A stretch of DNA of 64,000 bases from Fimbriimonadia bacterium (GCA_030427425.1 JAUICQ010000003.1:105045-169044); one strand, 5' to 3'. Positions 54,209-63,724 are shown, counted from the stretch's first letter. The notes: a model not told the origin generated them from the sequence alone. Program-made: numbers and translations.

Positions 54209-55120
54209 CTATATCCCGACTTCTTCCCGTTCAGATTCAGCCTTGACAGATTCAGACTCAGCAGATTCAGCTTGAGCAGCTTGTTTAGAAGCACCACGAG
54301 GCTTCCTAGCTTTTTCACTTTTTTCTTGTTTTTTCAGCTGAATTTTTCCGATAGCCTCTTGTTCCTTCATGTGCATGCGCAATCGGTTCATGGCCTGAGT
54401 ATGTAGCTGGTAGACTCTCGATTCACTTACACCTAAAACTTTTCCTATCTCTTTAAATGTTAAACCTTCAAAATAGTACAAAGCGACAACCAATCGTTCT
54501 CTATCGGGCAGACTATCTATTCCGTTTGCTAGGATTCGTCTAATCTCTCTACCTTCTATTTCACCAGATGGATTAATGGCATCATCCACAATCATCTCAA
54601 CGAAATGGATATGGTCGTCTGTTTCACTGTTGCTTAAAACATCATCTAGGCTATAAACATTAGTTCTACCCATTCTAACCATGAGTTCGGATACTTCTTG
54701 CTCGCTAATATCTAAATATTCTGCAAGCTCTCTCACTGATGGCGCCTGACCCCTTTCCGATTCTAGGCTCATTTGGGCTCTGTCTAAAGCTTTTAGTTTT
54801 TCACGGATAGACCTTGGTACCCAGTCTTCATCCCGTAACATTTCTAGGATAGCTCCGCGGATAAGAGCTATGGCATAGGTTTCAAATTTTACATCTCGGC
54901 TAGGATCGAACTGATCAACACTCTTAATTAAGCCAATAGCACCCGTACCCACTAAATCTTCCTTGTCCAAACCTCCTGGCAAACTAGTAACTAGTCTTCC
55001 AGCAGTAATTTTCACTAAGTAAGAATAGTGGTTTATTAATGCATTTCTGGCTGTTTTATCCTTGGAGTTTTTAAAATCCATCCAAGACTTCTCTAAACTT
55101 TCTTGGGTAAGCGGCATCAT
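54209..55120 (-). CDS. fliA: RNA polymerase sigma factor, FliA/WhiG family
   Basis: Sigma-28-type factor directing late flagellar genes. Start chosen at MMPLTQESLEKSW because GAGGAAGGA lies 6 nt before that ATG; an ATG 39 nt upstream (55159) lacks such a site. 303 aa. Region 2 has HYSYLVKITAGRLVTSLPGGLDKEDLVGTGAIGLIKSVDQFD and FETYAIALIRGAILEMLRDEDWVPRSIR. Region 3 is PSVRELAEYLDISEQEV. Region 4 is LVVALYYFEGLTFKEIGKVLGVSESRVYQLHTQAMNRLR. A charged Ala/Glu/Lys-rich tail of about 40 residues is unusual. Located far from the hook cluster. Confidence 0.92.
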   Translation of the reverse strand: MMPLTQESLEKSWMDFKNSKDKTARNALINHYSYLVKITAGRLVTSLPGGLDKEDLVGTGAIGLIKSVDQFDPSRDVKFETYAIALIRGAILEMLRDEDWVPRSIREKLKALDRAQMSLESERGQAPSVRELAEYLDISEQEVSELMVRMGRTNVYSLDDVLSNSETDDHIHFVEMIVDDAINPSGEIEGREIRRILANGIDSLPDRERLVVALYYFEGLTFKEIGKVLGVSESRVYQLHTQAMNRLRMHMKEQEAIGKIQLKKQEKSEKARKPRGASKQAAQAESAESESVKAESEREEVGI

Positions 55121-55219
55121 GCTTCGTCCTTCCTCTTTAACACGCTTACTATGTCTCATTCGCTAATATCCTGGCCTATTCCTCTATTGTTTGTCATAAT
55201 GTGCATGTTTTTCAAGTTT

Positions 55220-55501
55220 TTATGCAACATTTGGTGTATCTTCGTCAGTTTCTTTGTCCTGAGATGCTTCTGTAGGGTTTTCAATCTGAGTGATAGACGT
55301 TACATCGTCGTCTATCTTTTTTCCCATTACAATAAATTCATTCCACAATTTAACGAAAAAATAACCTACAATATAGGAGACTAAGCCTCTAGCAAGACAG
55401 TCTAAAGGAGGTACGTCCATCAGCACGCCTATACTGAGAGATAACATGGCGAATAATCCGCCAACTATTAATGGAAGGTATTTTGCTGTTATTTCTTGCA
55501 C
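55220..55501 (-). CDS. Small membrane protein upstream of fliA
   Basis: 93 aa, GTG start. Two hydrophobic segments (YLPLIVGGLFAMLSLSIGVLM and GLVSYIVGYFFVKLW) and an acidic, Thr/Glu-rich tail. It lies on the same strand just before the sigma gene and may be co-transcribed with it. Family not recognised; small two-TM proteins are often seen in flagellar gene neighbourhoods. Confidence 0.6.
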   Translation of the reverse strand: MQEITAKYLPLIVGGLFAMLSLSIGVLMDVPPLDCLARGLVSYIVGYFFVKLWNEFIVMGKKIDDDVTSITQIENPTEASQDKETDEDTPNVA

Positions 55502-55604
55502 TGTAATAATATATCAGCTTAAAACAGTAAAATTTGGAGTGTTTTCGGTCGGTTTTTCACAGATAACGTTCAAAATACAAAAATTAGAACCACTTAAAGG
55601 CCGA

Positions 55605-56210
55605 CTAATTATTCCCAACAAGAAGTTTATTAAGCTCGTTAATAGCAATTGTAGCTACCTCTTCAGGAGGCAGAGTAGCATCAATTTGGAGCCATCTACT
55701 TGCATCTCTTTCCATCTCTGCGACAAATCCTTCGTAGACTCTGTCATGGAACGATCTGCTTTCTAGATCCATTCTGTCATTCTTCAAGCCTCTCTGTAAG
55801 CTTATCTCTGGCTTAATATCGAGGAAAATAGTAAGGTCTGGCGATAATCCTCCAGTGGCTATATTGTTAAGGTATCGTAGCTTTTCAAGATCTATTCCTC
55901 TTCCATAACCCTGATACGCTAATGTAGAATGGATAAATCTGTCACAAATCACGGTGCCACCATTGTTGAGATATGGTTTAATAATGGTCTCTACATGTTC
56001 TGCTCTATCTGCTAGAAAGAGAAACAGCTCTGCATTAGTGGATAGTTTGTCCCCATTTAAAACAAGATCCCTAATTTGCGGGCCAATTCTGCTGCCGCCT
56101 GGTTCTCTAGTAAATAATACTGGTTGATGGGATGATGCTAAATGGTCTTTTAGTGAATTAATTAAGGTGCTTTTTCCTGCTCCCTCGCCGCCTTCAATTG
56201 TAACAAACAT
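55605..56210 (-). CDS. tmk: Thymidylate kinase
   Basis: Phosphorylates dTMP to dTDP. 201 aa from the chosen start MFVTIEGGEGAGKST, the standard family start with its P-loop. An upstream ATG at 56246 adds 12 residues but its upstream region falls in an R2 half repeat, so it is less likely. Further motifs: FTREPGGSRIG, LFLFLADRAEHV (LID/DR region), VICDRFIHSTLAYQGYGRG, and LDIKPEISLQRG. Complete, normal length. recN lies upstream on the same strand. Confidence 0.94.
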   Translation of the reverse strand: MFVTIEGGEGAGKSTLINSLKDHLASSHQPVLFTREPGGSRIGPQIRDLVLNGDKLSTNAELFLFLADRAEHVETIIKPYLNNGGTVICDRFIHSTLAYQGYGRGIDLEKLRYLNNIATGGLSPDLTIFLDIKPEISLQRGLKNDRMDLESRSFHDRVYEGFVAEMERDASRWLQIDATLPPEEVATIAINELNKLLVGNN

Positions 56211-56241
56211 ACTCTGATAAAGTATACCTTGGTTAGGAGCT

Positions 56242-56262
56242 GTCATCTTTGAAGGAGATCCA
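56242..56262 (+). repeat. R2 half copy between tmk and recN
   Basis: GTCATCTTTGAAGGAGATCCA, matching the right inverted end of R2 elements. Confidence 0.55.
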
Positions 56263-56276
56263 GCCTTTTATTATGA

Positions 56277-57941
56277 CTAACTATTCTGCCCGATAAGATC
56301 TTTAGCGTTTAACCGCGCTGCTTCATTAATCTGCTTCCCAGCAAGGAGTCGAGCGATCTCCTCTACTCTCTCTTCCGTGTCTAAATTTTTAATCTCAGTA
56401 ACCGATTTTCCTTCTTGGATATTTTTATGAACCAGAATATGGGAATTGGCAACAGCGGCAATTTGGGGAAGGTGAGAAATAACAATAACTTGTGCGTGTT
56501 GAGATAGTTGTTTTAATTTTTCAGCCATAAGGTGTGCTGCTTTACCGCTAACACCTGTATCTATCTCATCAAAGATGAATATTTTTTGTTCTCCTTTGTC
56601 TGCCAGTAACATTTTTAGAGCAAGTACTACTCTAGACATTTCTCCTCCACTTGCAATGGAGTGAATAGGTTTCAGGGAAGATCCTTTGTTAGCTGAAAAG
56701 AGAATCGTAACAGAATCGTGTCCGTTTTTATTTAGGGAAGATGGTGATATCTCGACCTCAATTTTAGCATGGGGCATCATTAAATCTTGAATTTCCCGCG
56801 TAAGATTTTGGGAGAAGGATTCGATATGTTTTTCCCTTAATAGATGGAGTTCATTGGCCACCGTTTCTGCATGTTTTTTAGCTTTTTCTAGTTGATTTTT
56901 CTTTTCTTCTAGATTGCTGGATATGTTATCTAGCGCCTCCTTTTTCCCTAAGATTGATTCGTAGAATGCTAATGCTGAACTCTCATCTCCTCCATATTTT
57001 TTGAAAACTCTTTTCAGCAATTCTAGCCTTTGAATATTCTGTTCCAGTTCTTGTGGAGAGTAAGCTTCTTCGTTGTTGTTGCTGGATATATCGTGTATGA
57101 GGTCGTCTATGTCAATCCTGATGCTATTGAGCCGGTCTTCTATAGTAGCGAAGTTGGGTATAAATTTTGTGAGGTAGTGAATTTTATCGATGGTATGGAT
57201 TAATCGTTCTGAGATGGAATGATTATCATTTTGCAGATTATCTAATGCTGATGAGAGTGCTTCTTGTATTTGGACAGAGTGTTCGGCATTTGTTACGTGT
57301 TGGGATAGTGCTTCCATCTCTCCTGGTTTTATATCCGCTTCTTGAATCTCTTCAATTTGAAAATTAATGATATCAAGCTCTCTTAATCTATTCTCATCCA
57401 GATTTTCTAGCTCTTTAATCTCTTTATGCAGGGTGGTGTATGTTGTATAGGCATCACCCATCTTCTTTCTTAAGGTGATTGCTTCTTCTCCAATCCAGGT
57501 GTCTAGAATTTCCAGATGCATCTCTGGCTTAAGCAGTTCTGGAGTTTCGTGTTGAGAGTGGATGTGGATATACTTTTTAAGTGTGTTTTTAACTTGTTGT
57601 AGGGAACAAATTTCACCAAGAACACGGAACGAGCTTTTTCCACCGGGCAAGATGCTTTTCTGTATACTTAGAGGGGATTCATCGTGCTGAATATTAAAAT
57701 CGAGGCAGATCTGTTTATCGATAGGTTCGTCAAAACTAATAAATGCTGTAATGTAACTTTTATTTTCAAATCCACCAATCTTTTCAGATGAGCATCTGTT
57801 CCCAAGTAGAGCTTTAATCGATTCAAGAAATATCGATTTCCCCGAACCTGTTTCCCCCGTAACAACAGTCAATGAAGGATGTAGGTGGATCTGGCTATTT
57901 TTTATTAGAACAAAATTTTTAATTTCTATATCTAAAAACAT
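56277..57941 (-). CDS. recN: DNA repair protein RecN
   Basis: SMC-like ATPase acting in double-strand break repair. 554 aa. Walker A GETGSGKS at residues 29-36. Long coiled-coil arms (about 160-380). The ABC signature region SIASGGEMSRVVLALKML and Walker B IFIFDEIDTGVSGKAA are present, then VIVISHLPQIAAVANSHILVHK and the end EEIARLLAGKQINEAA. Complete and normal in length. Probably co-transcribed with tmk. Confidence 0.95.
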   Translation of the reverse strand: MFLDIEIKNFVLIKNSQIHLHPSLTVVTGETGSGKSIFLESIKALLGNRCSSEKIGGFENKSYITAFISFDEPIDKQICLDFNIQHDESPLSIQKSILPGGKSSFRVLGEICSLQQVKNTLKKYIHIHSQHETPELLKPEMHLEILDTWIGEEAITLRKKMGDAYTTYTTLHKEIKELENLDENRLRELDIINFQIEEIQEADIKPGEMEALSQHVTNAEHSVQIQEALSSALDNLQNDNHSISERLIHTIDKIHYLTKFIPNFATIEDRLNSIRIDIDDLIHDISSNNNEEAYSPQELEQNIQRLELLKRVFKKYGGDESSALAFYESILGKKEALDNISSNLEEKKNQLEKAKKHAETVANELHLLREKHIESFSQNLTREIQDLMMPHAKIEVEISPSSLNKNGHDSVTILFSANKGSSLKPIHSIASGGEMSRVVLALKMLLADKGEQKIFIFDEIDTGVSGKAAHLMAEKLKQLSQHAQVIVISHLPQIAAVANSHILVHKNIQEGKSVTEIKNLDTEERVEEIARLLAGKQINEAARLNAKDLIGQNS

Positions 57942-58038
57942 TATTTTAGGTGGATACTCCCTTCTGCGATTGTATTTTACTCTAAAATGGCATTAGTACA
58001 ATTGATAAATGGGGTGTTATTGCAGGTATCTTATAAGA

Positions 58039-58542
58039 ATGAGTAAAGACAAAGATGGAAAAGGTTCCGATCCTGAAAAGTTTGAAATTCCACCATCATT
58101 TTTTCCGTACTCTGAAGAGGGTGAAACTGAATCGGAAAAAAAGCATGAGTTAATAGAGGTGGATATAGAAGGGATCTACGCTGCTGAAAGTAATGGTTCT
58201 ATTCATCGCTTTGTACTTCTTAACGATGGAAATAAGAAAATGTCCATCTTAATTGGTCCGTTTGAGGCGCAGTCTATTAGTATGGTTTTAGAAGGGAACA
58301 CTCCGGACAGACCTATGACTCACGACCTATTAAAGAATGTTATAGATAGGATGGGAGTTGTTGTTAGTAGAATTGTAATAGACGATATACTAAGTACAAC
58401 TTATTATGCCAAAATCTTTTTAGCTAAAGGGGATGTTGAAGATTGTATAGATAGCAGGCCATCAGATGCTATTGCGCTAGCCATTAGATATGATGCACCC
58501 ATCTATGTTACTCAGGCCGTATTAGATCATGAAATAGATTAA
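58039..58542 (+). CDS. Bifunctional nuclease (BFN) domain protein
   Basis: 167 aa from MSKDKDGKG; an ATG 30 nt upstream (58009) would add ten unlikely residues. The N-terminal charged part is followed by the BFN domain: VLLNDGNKKMSILIGPFEAQSISMVLEG, RPMTHDLLKNVIDRMG, YYAKIFL, and SRPSDAIALAIRYDAPIYV. Some family members cleave DNA and RNA; the cellular role is mostly unknown. BFN proteins are common in Bacteroidota, Chlorobiota, cyanobacteria and plants. It precedes rplS on the same strand. Confidence 0.9.
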   Translation: MSKDKDGKGSDPEKFEIPPSFFPYSEEGETESEKKHELIEVDIEGIYAAESNGSIHRFVLLNDGNKKMSILIGPFEAQSISMVLEGNTPDRPMTHDLLKNVIDRMGVVVSRIVIDDILSTTYYAKIFLAKGDVEDCIDSRPSDAIALAIRYDAPIYVTQAVLDHEID

Positions 58543-58589
58543 AATAGAGTGTTGGCAGAATGTTTGTGCACAAAACACGAAAAATCTGC

Positions 58590-58595
58590 TACAAT
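58590..58595 (+). promoter_or_regulatory. Putative extended -10 element for rplS-lepB
   Basis: TGCTACAAT (TACAAT preceded by TGN) lies 29 bp before the rplS ATG. No clear -35 box is seen. Confidence 0.35.
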
Positions 58596-58624
58596 TATAG
58601 TATTAAAGTATAGAGTGGAATTTT

Positions 58625-58975
58625 ATGTCACAGCAAGTTATATTAGAAAGTTTAGTTAAAGAGCACATTAAAAGCGATCTTCCTCAGATTAATCCTGGTG
58701 ATACCGTTAAAACTCACGTTAAAGTAAGAGAAGGTGGTAAAGAGAGGATTCAGATTTTTGAAGGTGTAGTATTAGCTGTCCGTGGTGGTGGCATTGCAAA
58801 AAGCATCCTCGTGAGAAAGCACAGTTATGGTATAGGTGTAGAGAGAACCTTCCCGTTACATTCTCCAAACGTAGCAAAGTTTGAAGTTGTTAGACGTGGT
58901 AAAGTTCGAAGAGCCAAGCTATACTACCTGCGAGATAAAGTAGGTAAAGCTGCTAAAATTAAAGAAGCTAGGTAA
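58625..58975 (+). CDS. rplS: 50S ribosomal protein L19
   Basis: Large-subunit protein at the subunit interface. 116 aa with the family core: [17 protein letters not shown] [57 protein letters not shown] and [15 protein letters not shown]. Complete. It precedes lepB by 14 bp; an rplS-lepB pairing is known in several phyla. Confidence 0.97.
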   Translation: MSQQVILESLVKEHIKSDLPQINPGDTVKTHVKVREGGKERIQIFEGVVLAVRGGGIAKSILVRKHSYGIGVERTFPLHSPNVAKFEVVRRGKVRRAKLYYLRDKVGKAAKIKEAR

Positions 58976-58989
58976 TCGTATTATATCCG

Positions 58990-59892
58990 ATGTATCCGTT
59001 TAGTCCAATCCAGTTGATAGCTCAGGTGCAGCCGCCAGCTGGATTTGTTGGCTTTGTAGATAAGCTTAGTAGAACATCAATATCTTCGATGGTTTACCTA
59101 GTAGCTTTCTGTACACTGTTACGGATATTTTATTTTATTTATCTTAATAAAACTTCCAAATATCAACGTGGAATAACGCACTCTTTTCTAAAAGTAGTAA
59201 ATGAACTTATGGATGCGTTTGTTTACGCCATTGTTGTTGTATTCCTTTTAATACGCCCTTATATAGGTCAGACATTCTATATACCTTCTCCTTCTATGGT
59301 ACCAACGCTAAAAGTGCATGATATTCTTATAGGAACAAAATATCCTTATATAGTTGATAATCCTAAACGTGGTGATATCATAATGTTTCGGCCTCCATCT
59401 AACGCTCATGATGTAGGGACTGATGCTATCGATTTCATTAAGAGAGCTATGGGTGTTCCAGGTGATATCATCGAAATAAAAGATGGACTCTTCTACTTGA
59501 ATGGAAAACGTATTCAAGAGCCCTATCTAAATGAATCCTTAATGAATAACGATTTCAGATTAGTAAATTATAACGGCGATTATATTCCTCTAAAAGTAGA
59601 TGGTAGTTTCGTCAACATAGATCATCGTTATACACTAAAAGAAGATAAGTATTATATTGAAACCCTGGCTAAAAAATATGGGAAAAGCGTAGAAGAACTT
59701 ACAGAGGAATTAATCAAGCTCCCACCTGTAGCTATTCCTGATAATTATTATTTAGCTGTTGGTGATAATAGAAATTGGTCGTTCGATAGTCGTGCTTGGG
59801 GCTTGGTTCCAAGAGAAGACATCTATGCTAGAGGTGAATTTATTATCTGGCCACCTAAACGATTCAAAAGTGTTAGACAAGAAGTAAATTGA
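58990..59892 (+). CDS. lepB: Signal peptidase I
   Basis: Membrane Ser/Lys protease that removes Sec signal peptides. 300 aa, two N-terminal membrane segments (about 32-52 and 75-97). Box B is FYIPSPSMVPTL with catalytic Ser102. Box D is DFIKRAMGVPGD with Lys151. Box E is LAVGDNRNWSFDSRAWGLVPREDI. An insertion near residues 205-245 (KYYIETLAKKYGKSVEELTEEL) makes it longer than the E. coli core. It would process the exported proteins described here. Confidence 0.95.
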   Translation: MYPFSPIQLIAQVQPPAGFVGFVDKLSRTSISSMVYLVAFCTLLRIFYFIYLNKTSKYQRGITHSFLKVVNELMDAFVYAIVVVFLLIRPYIGQTFYIPSPSMVPTLKVHDILIGTKYPYIVDNPKRGDIIMFRPPSNAHDVGTDAIDFIKRAMGVPGDIIEIKDGLFYLNGKRIQEPYLNESLMNNDFRLVNYNGDYIPLKVDGSFVNIDHRYTLKEDKYYIETLAKKYGKSVEELTEELIKLPPVAIPDNYYLAVGDNRNWSFDSRAWGLVPREDIYARGEFIIWPPKRFKSVRQEVN

Positions 59893-59944
59893 TCCAGCTG
59901 GGAAGTGTTTGTTGCCCACATTTGACAATCCAAACTTATAATTT

Positions 59945-59965
59945 GTCATTCCGGAACGGAATCTA
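59945..59965 (+). repeat. R2 half copy
   Basis: GTCATTCCGGAACGGAATCTA, close to the right end of R2 elements. The lepB stop region (GATCCAGCTGG) may preserve a piece of the opposite end. Confidence 0.5.
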
Positions 59966-60024
59966 GCCTATTATAAATACAATTTCCCCTTATCTTGCTA
60001 GACATTTTAAGCGATTATTAAGAA

Positions 60025-60174
60025 CGTCATGGTCCCCGCTCCATCCTCGAAGGGGAACGATATACAATCTCGGGGGGGAGGCAAATTGGGTATGTAGATG
60101 TGGCTCCGCATTTGAAAGTCGCTACTCATGAGTTGTCACCCCGGAAAACATATACGTTCCGGGGTCCGTGACGT
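60025..60174. repeat. R1 dispersed repeat, copy C1
   Basis: CGTCATGGTCCCCG at the left and CGGGGTCCGTGACG at the right form imperfect inverted ends. It contains CCTCGAAGGGGAAC and ATATACAATCTCGGGG as in the other R1 copies, and GGCTCCGCATTTGAAA shared with the long R2 copy at 38.5 kb. Confidence 0.72.
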
Positions 60175-60251
60175 CATTTTGCAAGTTTTAATGAAGAGAA
60201 GATAATCTTTCATAACCGTATCTGAAATTTTAAGTTGGTACTCAGAAGTGA

Positions 60252-60386
60252 TTTTTAAGAAGGTCATGGTCCCCGCTCCGTCCTCGAAGGGGAACTATAT
60301 ACAATCTCGGGGTGACATTTTGGATGTGAGGGGTAGATTGTTAAAGTATCCTCCCGCCCTCTATTGTCATCTTTGAAGGAGGTCCA
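60252..60386. repeat. R1 dispersed repeat, copy C2
   Basis: Starts with the 15-mer TTTTTAAGAAGGTCA and runs through GTCATGGTCCCCG, CCTCGAAGGGGAAC and CTCGGGGTGAC (60263-60316). It ends with an R2-type GTCATCTTTGAAGGAGGTCCA (60366-60386), so it looks like an R1/R2 chimera. Confidence 0.72.
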
Positions 60387-60442
60387 GATCTCTACAGTAT
60401 TTTTTATTTCCCGAAAAAGCAAACACTTCTGATCCTGTCTGC

Positions 60443-61654
60443 TTACGCCAATACTTCTTTCAGTTGTTCTGCCACCCACTTCAGTTCTTTCTCTTCAATA
60501 ATTAACGGAGGAGTGATTCTTATTACTTGTTCATGGGTCTCTTTGCAGAGTATGCCGCGCCGTTTTAACTCTTCACATAAAGGACGAGCTTTTCCAAACT
60601 CTTTCTTTATTTCGATACCAATCATTAGGCCCTTGCCACGTACTTCTTTAATTTTGTCCGATTTAATTTCAGCTAACAATCCTCTAAAGTATTTACCTAG
60701 CTCAAATGATCTTTCTGGCAGATTCTCTTCTTCTAATACCTCTAGAGCCGCTATTCCTACAGCAGAAGCTAATGGATTCCCCCCATAGGTCGATCCGTGG
60801 TCGCCTGCTTTGATAACGTCCATGATGGAAGCGTTGCAACATACAGCACTAATTGGATACATCCCTGCGCTGAGTGCTTTTCCCATAATGAGGATATCAC
60901 CGCGAGTGTTATCGTAGTCTCCACAGAATTTTTTTCCTGTTCTTCCAAATCCTGTCTGAATCTCATCTAGCAACATCAATACCCCAGTATCCTTGCAAAT
61001 TCTGGCTACATTGGCTAGATAACCTTCTGGAGGTACATTTACTCCACCCTCGCCCTGGATGGGCTCTAGAAGGAATCCTACCGTGTTGGGCGTGATTGCC
61101 GCTTTCAAAGCATTAGCATCTCCATAAGGAACGCTTTTGAATCCTGGTGTTAACGGACCGAATAGTTTCTTGTACTGTTCTTCGCTCGAAAAGCTTACAA
61201 CAGTGGTGGTTCTTCCATGGAAATTCCCGTCGCACACAATAATCTCTGCCTTATCTAATGGAACTTTTTTAACAGTGTATCCCCATTTTCTAGCAATTTT
61301 AAGTGCGGTTTCAACACCTTCTGCTCCACTATTCATAGGAAGAGCCTTGGTGAATCCTGTGTATTTACATAGTTTTTGTAAGAAAAACGCCATCACATCA
61401 TTGTGAAAGGCTCTTGATGATAACGTTAACTTTTCAGCCTGATTTTTTAATGCAGCAACAACTTTAGGATGGCAATGACCCTGATTCACGGCGCTGTACG
61501 CGGCTAAGCAGTCGAGGTATTTATTTCCTTCAACATCATAGACCCAAACCCCTTCTCCTCTGCTCATTACTACGGGCATTGAATTATAGTTTGTAGTTAC
61601 TTTGTTTGTTAATTCTATAATTTCATTACTGCTTTTAGCTGAATAGTTTTCCAT
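60443..61654 (-). CDS. rocD: Ornithine aminotransferase
   Basis: PLP enzyme converting ornithine and 2-oxoglutarate to glutamate semialdehyde and glutamate (arginine breakdown or proline formation). 403 aa. NYNSMPVVMSRGEGVWVYDVEGNKYLDCLAAYSAVNQGHCHPK is the family start. MNSGAEGVETALKIARKWGY, Asp230 in LLDEIQTGFGRTG, PLP Lys259 in MGKALSAGMYP, and GSTYGGNPLA follow. OAT is favoured over acetylornithine or GABA aminotransferases by AAYSAVNQGHCHPK and length. A lone metabolic gene, flanked by repeats. Confidence 0.93.
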   Translation of the reverse strand: MENYSAKSSNEIIELTNKVTTNYNSMPVVMSRGEGVWVYDVEGNKYLDCLAAYSAVNQGHCHPKVVAALKNQAEKLTLSSRAFHNDVMAFFLQKLCKYTGFTKALPMNSGAEGVETALKIARKWGYTVKKVPLDKAEIIVCDGNFHGRTTTVVSFSSEEQYKKLFGPLTPGFKSVPYGDANALKAAITPNTVGFLLEPIQGEGGVNVPPEGYLANVARICKDTGVLMLLDEIQTGFGRTGKKFCGDYDNTRGDILIMGKALSAGMYPISAVCCNASIMDVIKAGDHGSTYGGNPLASAVGIAALEVLEEENLPERSFELGKYFRGLLAEIKSDKIKEVRGKGLMIGIEIKKEFGKARPLCEELKRRGILCKETHEQVIRITPPLIIEEKELKWVAEQLKEVLA

Positions 61655-61750
61655 AAGTAATATATATTATTGGAAAAAAGTATTTTTTAGAGCAGTTGAA
61701 AACGGTAAAAAATAGCGTTTACTAGTAAATATGTATAGGTTAAATCATAC

Positions 61751-63154
61751 TTATACTTTTATAGATTTCCACTTTCCTCTACCAAAGACTATCATGGTAA
61801 ATAGACCCATGAGTCCCTGTGTGAATGTAAGTACAATCCAAGCCCCTTCAGCTCTCATATCTAGATGGAACATAAATAGATAAAGGAGAGGGATTCTAAT
61901 TACCCACAACGAAATAAATGCAATCCATAGAGGACTCTTTGTATCTCCAGCCCCGCTTAGTGCACCAGTGAGTCCTAGTGCATATCCAAAAAAGATTTCC
62001 GAGAAACACATCAATCTTAGAAATGATATAGCCTCATTCATAACTGCGGGTTTTTCATTTACAAGCCACGCTGCAACCTGAGGCACATAGATATACAGTA
62101 TAAGCGCCGCGATCCCGGTTATAAGGCCAGAATAGTGCCCTGCAAGCCATCCTATTCTACTAGCTCTGTCTGTATCTTTCATTCCCAAGCTCTGACCCAC
62201 CAATGCGCCTGCTGCCTGACTAAGACCGATGGCAGGCATAAAGCAGATACTTTCTAAAGCAAATCCGGAACGGGATGCTGCAATAGCTATACTTCCTTCT
62301 GTGCCAGGAAGTTCGGCTAATAGTTTAGTGAGAACCATGTACATCCCAACCCTTAGGAACCAAGTGATTGAGGCGGGTCCGCTTATGTTGAGAATACGTT
62401 CAATCCATTTAATATTTGGTAACTGCAGTGAGACCATATTGCCAAGCGGAGTTCTTCTCGCCCATAAAATATAAACGATTGCCGCAATCCACATACTACT
62501 GACAAAGGAGAGTCCTGCTCCATATACTCCCCAGCCTAAACCTGGAACTTCAGGGAGTCCGATTAAACCAAGATTAGTTGGGACCATGAATACATTGAGA
62601 ATCATGTGGAGGATTACCTGGAATCCGGAGATTCTCATCGGACTTTTACTATCCCCGATACCCATCATAGAGCCTGCTACCGATTCTATAATCATCCACG
62701 CAGGGAGACAGAATATGGTAAGGCTAAGATAAGTATCCATATATTTTCCTGCTTCAATGTCTGTATTGGGTAAGAAATGGTAAATAATAAACGGCTTTAG
62801 TACATAGAGCAAGATAAGGCATGCTATCCCAACATAAAATCCAAAACTGAATACCTGTTTAGCCGATTCCTGATACTCTTCAACATTTTCTGCTCCATAA
62901 GCTCTGCTTACTAGTGCCGAAGCAGCAATCGCAACTGAAATAGCTATACAGAACATTAAGAAAGTAATAGTACCTGAGGCTCCAACAGCAGTGAGGGCTG
63001 ATACGGGAAGAGAACTGACGAATTTTGTATCAATTAGATTGTTGGTAACTTGGAGTGTATTTAATGTAACGGCGGGCCAAGCTAGTTTCCATAAGATGCT
63101 AGAGTCATTTGCAGGATTTTTGGAGAGTATGGAATCTTTATTTTCTTTAGACAT
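61751..63154 (-). CDS. MATE-family efflux transporter (second copy)
   Basis: 467 aa, twelve hydrophobic segments. LAWPAVTLNTLQVTNNLIDTKFVSSLPVSALTAVGASG, ISVAIAASALVSRAYGAENVEEY, and GLSQAAGALVGQSLGMKDTDRASRIGWLAGHY match the MATE family and the copy at 52631 along the whole length, including the end GKWKSIKV. Expected to export cationic compounds with Na+ or H+. Substrate unknown. Confidence 0.92.
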   Translation of the reverse strand: MSKENKDSILSKNPANDSSILWKLAWPAVTLNTLQVTNNLIDTKFVSSLPVSALTAVGASGTITFLMFCIAISVAIAASALVSRAYGAENVEEYQESAKQVFSFGFYVGIACLILLYVLKPFIIYHFLPNTDIEAGKYMDTYLSLTIFCLPAWMIIESVAGSMMGIGDSKSPMRISGFQVILHMILNVFMVPTNLGLIGLPEVPGLGWGVYGAGLSFVSSMWIAAIVYILWARRTPLGNMVSLQLPNIKWIERILNISGPASITWFLRVGMYMVLTKLLAELPGTEGSIAIAASRSGFALESICFMPAIGLSQAAGALVGQSLGMKDTDRASRIGWLAGHYSGLITGIAALILYIYVPQVAAWLVNEKPAVMNEAISFLRLMCFSEIFFGYALGLTGALSGAGDTKSPLWIAFISLWVIRIPLLYLFMFHLDMRAEGAWIVLTFTQGLMGLFTMIVFGRGKWKSIKV

Positions 63155-63236
63155 AATATAGTTACCTAGGGATTACCATGTTATGATTATCCCAAAATAC
63201 GTAACTATATTTTACTTATTTTTACCAGTATATGTT

Positions 63237-63635
63237 CTAAATATTGAACAATTCATCGTGTCCGAAGTAGAAGTGTTGTGTATATTCTCCAGGACTAAGC
63301 CAGATTTTCGATGAGGGAATATTTGGAAGAATTCCTTCTGCAACTACTCTTGCCTCTTCTACAGTAAGAGGTTGGAGGTTCTGTCTAAGAATTACTAGGT
63401 GCAGTAGATCGTCTTCACCTTCAAATAGATACTGGTAGTCTCCGTAAGTGCCAGCAAATTCGGATATGGCGGTCCAATTGGTTAGATAAGCCTCTTCAGC
63501 TCTAGATTCCGTATTGGCATCGGTCTGTAATCTTGGTATGGTAATACGTATATTATTTCTAGTGTATTCTTTAATTTTTTCTATAATGCTGTTTGCTTTA
63601 TTTAATTCTGTGGTTGGAGAAGTAACGGTTTTCAT
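63237..63635 (-). CDS. Small protein of unknown function
   Basis: 132 aa, no signal peptide or membrane segment. The middle reads NWTAISEFAGTYGDYQYLFEGEDDLLHLVILRQNLQPLTVEEARVVAEG and the end SPGEYTQHFYFGHDELFNI. Codon use looks like that of the neighbours and the reading frame is clean, supporting a real gene. No family recognised. Confidence 0.6.
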   Translation of the reverse strand: MKTVTSPTTELNKANSIIEKIKEYTRNNIRITIPRLQTDANTESRAEEAYLTNWTAISEFAGTYGDYQYLFEGEDDLLHLVILRQNLQPLTVEEARVVAEGILPNIPSSKIWLSPGEYTQHFYFGHDELFNI

Positions 63636-63724
63636 AGTTTAGCCTTAATAAATTATTTTAACTCTTTCTTTCCCAGTATATCAAATAAATAGTCTAGTAT
63701 AGGGAATAAATTTTTCATTAGTAC

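Larger units (their letters stand above)
59893..60442. other. Intergenic gap made of dispersed repeats
   Basis: No supported gene in 550 bp. Starting at the lepB stop there is an R2-like end (59945-59965), then two R1-type copies (60025-60174 and 60252-60386). An open frame of 71 codons at 60264-60479 lies inside repeat sequence. Confidence 0.75.

Noticed and set aside
55446..55766. 106-codon plus-strand ORF
   Set aside because: Overlaps tmk and the small membrane protein gene on the other strand; no independent support.
60264..60479. 71-codon minus-strand ORF
   Set aside because: It lies mostly within an R1/R2 repeat and overlaps the end of rocD.
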